This document shows, one piece after another, positions 24,192-26,657 of a stretch of DNA of 26,657 nucleotides. Source of the DNA: Ramlibacter sp. (lineage in GTDB: Bacteria; Pseudomonadota; Gammaproteobacteria; Burkholderiales; Burkholderiaceae_C). Both the position numbers and the translations under genes were made by a program. The stretch is taken from assembly GCA_025351615.1 (NCBI GenBank), contig JANXVP010000150.1:1-26657 (forward strand). The letters are read 5' to 3'. The notes beneath the pieces are model-generated. The model did no database searches, was not told the DNA's origin, and saw only the letters and a program-made list of their open reading frames with translations. How positions within the stretch are numbered: the first letter of the stretch is position 1; each line of letters begins with the position of its first letter.

Positions 24192-24248
24192 ACGGCGACT
24201 GCCGATTGGTCCCTAGACTGGCGGGGACATCCTGCGCAAAGGCAAAAA

Positions 24249-24785
24249 ATGACCACCGCAACTCTGGCTTCCGATGCGCCGCTGACCGGTTTTTCCGATT
24301 GCCACAGGGGGATCGTCTGCGGACTTCGCGCCTTCGCGAGCCTGCCGGAACTGGTGGCCGCGGCCTCGCGGGCGCGCACAGTGGCATCTGCCACGCTCCT
24401 GATCTTCGAGAATTCCGTGCTGCCGCACCATGCGGATGAAGAAAGCGGGTTGTTCCCGGCGGTTCTGCGCGGGGCCCGGCCAGGCGAAGAGTTGGCGCGG
24501 GCGCAAGCATTGATCGCCCGCCTCACGGCTGAACACCGGACGGTGGAGGCGCTGTGGAAAACGCTCAGGCCAGCCGTCCGGCGCGCCGCCGGCGGTGACG
24601 CTGCCGACCTGGACCCGGCCGCCGTCGCCGCCCTGGTTTGTGGCTACAACCGGCACGTGGCCTGCGAGGAACTGGAATTCCTGCCCCTGGCGGCCGAAAT
24701 CGTGGGGCGCGATGCGAACCACATGGCGGCACTCGGCCTGTCGTTGCACCTGCGTCACGCCCCGCAGCCCATGGCTTACATCTGA
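24249..24785 (+). CDS. Hemerythrin HHE-domain protein
   Basis: A 178-residue four-helix protein with the full hemerythrin ligand set: His19 (FSDCHRGI), His61 and Glu65 (HHADEESGLFP), His96 (LTAEHRTVE), and His136 and Glu140 (HVACEELEFLPL), in the H...HxxxE...H...HxxxE order. These bind a di-iron site that can bind oxygen or react with nitric oxide. The ATG at 24249 with AAAGG before it is preferred to the longer open frame, because the region upstream contains two FNR boxes. It is divergent from the flavin oxidoreductase gene and convergent with fnr, seven bases from its end. Under FNR control such proteins are often linked to NO tolerance or Fe-S repair; here that is inference from context. 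Confidence 0.92.
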   Translation: MTTATLASDAPLTGFSDCHRGIVCGLRAFASLPELVAAASRARTVASATLLIFENSVLPHHADEESGLFPAVLRGARPGEELARAQALIARLTAEHRTVEALWKTLRPAVRRAAGGDAADLDPAAVAALVCGYNRHVACEELEFLPLAAEIVGRDANHMAALGLSLHLRHAPQPMAYI

Positions 24786-24792
24786 GATCGTC

Positions 24793-25542
24793 TTACCGGT
24801 GGCCCGGCTGCTGATCCACGATCCGATGCAGCGCAGCCGGATCGAGAATCCGCAGGTGCCGTTGCCGCACTTCGATCACGCCATCCCCGGCGAATTTCGA
24901 GAAGGTCCGGCTCACTGTTTCCAGCTTCAGCCCGAGATAGCTGCCGATCTCCTCGCGTGTCATGCGAAGCACCAGCTCGGAGCGGGAGAAGCCACGGGCG
25001 TGCAGGCGCTGCATCAGGTTGAGCAGGAAAGCGGCCAGCCGCTCGTCGGCCCGCATGCCGCCCAGCAGCAGCATCACACCGTGCTCGCGCACGATCTCGC
25101 GGCTCATGATGCGGTGCACGTGGTGCTGCAGTGCTCCCACTTCCCGCGCGAGCTCGCCGATCCGCTCGAACGGCATCACGCACACCTCGGCGTCTTCCAG
25201 GGCAACGGCGTCGCACGCGTGGCGGTCGCTCACGATGCCGTCCAGTCCGATGATTTCCCCGGCCATCTGGAACCCGGTGACCTGGTCGCGTCCATCCGCC
25301 GCGGCCACGCAGGTCTTGAAAAACCCGGTCCGGATGGCGAACAGCGCCTTGAACGGCTCGCCGGAGCGAAACAGGCGCGAGCCGCGCTTGACCTTGATCC
25401 GCGCGGCCACGACACCGTCGACGCGCTCGAGTTCTTCGGGAGACAGGCCCACGGGCATGCACAGCTCGCGCAGGTTGCAGTTGGAACAGGCCACCTTGAT
25501 CGCTTGCGCATCGATGGGCCGGGCCGGACAGTCGGATGGCAT
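24793..25542 (-). CDS. fnr: FNR-type oxygen-sensing transcription regulator
   Basis: A 249-residue CRP/FNR protein. The N-terminal cluster ligands are Cys19-x2-Cys22-x5-Cys28 (ACSNCNLRELC), and Cys110 (DRHACDAVAL) matches the fourth ligand of E. coli FNR, so it should bind an oxygen-labile 4Fe-4S cluster. A cAMP-binding-like barrel spans 40-150, a dimer helix follows, and the helix-turn-helix is at 194-214 with the recognition residues ETVSR (Glu208, Ser211, Arg212) that read TTGAT. I start it at the ATG at 25542, six bases after a GGAG; an ATG at 25602 gives 20 more residues but lacks a ribosome site and lies within the FNR box at 25594. It probably regulates itself and the boxes listed here. 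Confidence 0.95.
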   Translation of the reverse strand: MPSDCPARPIDAQAIKVACSNCNLRELCMPVGLSPEELERVDGVVAARIKVKRGSRLFRSGEPFKALFAIRTGFFKTCVAAADGRDQVTGFQMAGEIIGLDGIVSDRHACDAVALEDAEVCVMPFERIGELAREVGALQHHVHRIMSREIVREHGVMLLLGGMRADERLAAFLLNLMQRLHARGFSRSELVLRMTREEIGSYLGLKLETVSRTFSKFAGDGVIEVRQRHLRILDPAALHRIVDQQPGHR

Positions 25543-25593
25543 GCGACGCTCCGGCCCGGCTTGCACCGGCTTTGCCTGCTGGCAACTGCTCTT

Positions 25594-25607
25594 TTGATCC
25601 ATGTCAA
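25594..25607 (-). promoter_or_regulatory. FNR-type box before fnr itself
   Basis: TTGATCCATGTCAA is 51 bases upstream of the preferred fnr ATG at 25542, suggesting autoregulation. No strong -10 hexamer was seen. It covers the alternative ATG at 25602, which argues against that start. Confidence 0.78.
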
Positions 25608-25634
25608 ATTGTCGCGAGCGCTGCGCGCCAGGGC

Positions 25635-25648
25635 TTGACCCAGATCAA
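25635..25648 (+). promoter_or_regulatory. FNR-type box for hemN copy 2
   Basis: TTGACCCAGATCAA is 54 bases before the hemN ATG at 25703, nearly the same spacing as at hemN copy 1. CAAAGT at 25671-25676 is in the -10 position but is a weak match. Its centre is 41 bases from that of the box before fnr. Confidence 0.83.
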
Positions 25649-25702
25649 GTTGCGGGCGATCTGACAGAGGCAAAGTCGTGGCTCATCATCCCGGACCCCC
25701 AC

Positions 25703-26657
25703 ATGACTTCCGTGTCACCCGCGCTGCTGGACCGGTTCGCCATGGCCGGGCCGCGCTATACGTCCTACCCAAATGCCGACCGGTTTGTCGAGGCCTTTAA
25801 CGCGGCTGACCTGGCACAAGCCCTGGCACAGCGCCGTGCCGGCCCAGCCGCGCTGGCGCAACGGCTCTCCCTTTACGTGCACATCCCCTTTTGCGAGTCG
25901 CTTTGCTACTACTGCTCCTGCAACAAGATCATCACCAGAAAACACCAGCGCGGCGCCGCTTACCTGGTCTCCCTGGCGCGCGAAGTCGAGCTCTACACGC
26001 TTCAAATCGGGGCCAGACAGCCGATCACCCAGCTTCACGTCGGGGGTGGGTCGCCCACGTTCCTTTCGGACGATGAGCTGACGGAACTGATGGGCATGCT
26101 CAGGCGAAGCTTCGAGATCGTGCCGGGAGGCGAGCATTCGATCGAGATCGACCCGCGCACGGTCGATTCCAGGCGGCTGAGCCACCTGGCCGATCTGGGA
26201 TTCAACCGTATCAGCTTCGGTGTGCAGGACTTCGACCCGGACGTGCAGGAGGCCGTGCATCGGGTTCAGCCCGAAACGCAGGTGTTCTCGCTGATGGCTG
26301 CCGCGCGCCGGTGCGGCTTCGAGTCGGTCAATCTGGACCTGCTCTACGGCTTGCCGCTGCAGACGCCGGAATCGTTCGCGCGAACCCTCCAGCGCGTGGT
26401 CGAACTGCGGCCGGACCGGGTCGCGTTGTACGGCTACACGCATCTGCCCGATCGCTTCAGGCCGCAACGCCGGATTGATTGCGCCGACCTGCCCAGCGGT
26501 GCACAGAAACTGGCGATCCTGTCGCAGTCGCTGGGCACATTGCAGGAAGCGGGCTACGTCTACATCGGTATGGATCACTTTGCCCTGCAAGGCGATCCGC
26601 TGGCTGTGGCACAGCGGCAGGGGCGGCTACACCGGAGCTTTCAGGGCTATAGCACCC
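25703..26657 (+). CDS. hemN: Oxygen-independent coproporphyrinogen III oxidase, copy 2 (partial)
   Basis: The first 318 codons of a second HemN, running off the window end. It has GPRYTSYPNADRF (16-28), the radical-SAM cysteines Cys64, Cys68, Cys71 and Cys73, and GGGSPTF near 115. Across residues 54-73 it matches copy 1 at 17 of 20 positions, and the rest aligns without gaps but with many substitutions, so this is an old duplication or a separately acquired copy, not a recent one. It is divergent from fnr, with an FNR box at 25635 placed to activate it. ATG at 25703 lacks a strong ribosome site. Both copies keep the catalytic motifs, so both may be active. Confidence 0.95.
   Translation, partial: MTSVSPALLDRFAMAGPRYTSYPNADRFVEAFNAADLAQALAQRRAGPAALAQRLSLYVHIPFCESLCYYCSCNKIITRKHQRGAAYLVSLAREVELYTLQIGARQPITQLHVGGGSPTFLSDDELTELMGMLRRSFEIVPGGEHSIEIDPRTVDSRRLSHLADLGFNRISFGVQDFDPDVQEAVHRVQPETQVFSLMAAARRCGFESVNLDLLYGLPLQTPESFARTLQRVVELRPDRVALYGYTHLPDRFRPQRRIDCADLPSGAQKLAILSQSLGTLQEAGYVYIGMDHFALQGDPLAVAQRQGRLHRSFQGYST

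Overview
High-GC DNA with short intergenic gaps and long antisense shadow frames. Gene content (Bug/TctC-type binding protein, UbiUVT, class II ribonucleotide reductase, HemN and FNR types) fits a facultatively anaerobic betaproteobacterium, most likely Burkholderiales (Comamonadaceae-like). The taxonomy is inference from protein style and gene order; no rRNA or tRNA gene is present.

Left part (131-11106, all + strand). A LysR regulator precedes a Bug-type periplasmic binding protein, a family III CoA-transferase and an HMG-CoA-lyase-type enzyme, which together look like a small organic-acid uptake and CoA-dependent degradation operon. After a 332-base gap with two hairpins comes an exported acetamidase/formamidase-family protein, a zinc/manganese-type binding protein and an ABC-3 permease with an unusual C-terminal extension; no ATPase gene is nearby. 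Next is a coupled set: a tiny ORF, a beta-CASP/RNA-specificity metallo-beta-lactamase protein, an archaeal-type AMP/thymidine phosphorylase, and a PRPP-synthetase-like gene cut off after about 30 recognisable codons where it meets the 3' end of hemN.

Right part (11099-26657) is an oxygen-limitation island. Seven palindromes matching the FNR/ANR consensus (TTGAY-N4-RTCAA) lie 38-70 bases upstream of seven likely starts: hemN copy 1, ubiU, a TraR/DksA-like gene, a nitronate-monooxygenase-like gene, a hemerythrin, fnr itself and hemN copy 2. In several cases a -10-like hexamer sits where an activator centred at -41.5 would need it. The genes behind the boxes do oxygen-independent versions of oxygen-requiring steps: ubiquinone hydroxylation (ubiU, ubiV, ubiT, with ubiD and a PAQR/hemolysin III gene in the same run), coproporphyrinogen oxidation (two hemN) and dNTP synthesis (cobalamin-dependent nrdJ). 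FNR with four candidate Fe-S cysteines is encoded in the same island, so it probably regulates itself and its neighbours.

Less understood members of the presumed regulon are the TraR-like / DGC-domain / YitT-like triplet, the flavin oxidoreductase with four clustered cysteines translationally coupled to nrdJ, and the PAQR protein inside the ubiquinone run. An acyl-CoA dehydrogenase-like gene stands alone on the + strand between these units. No insertion sequence, CRISPR array, tRNA or prophage gene was seen.
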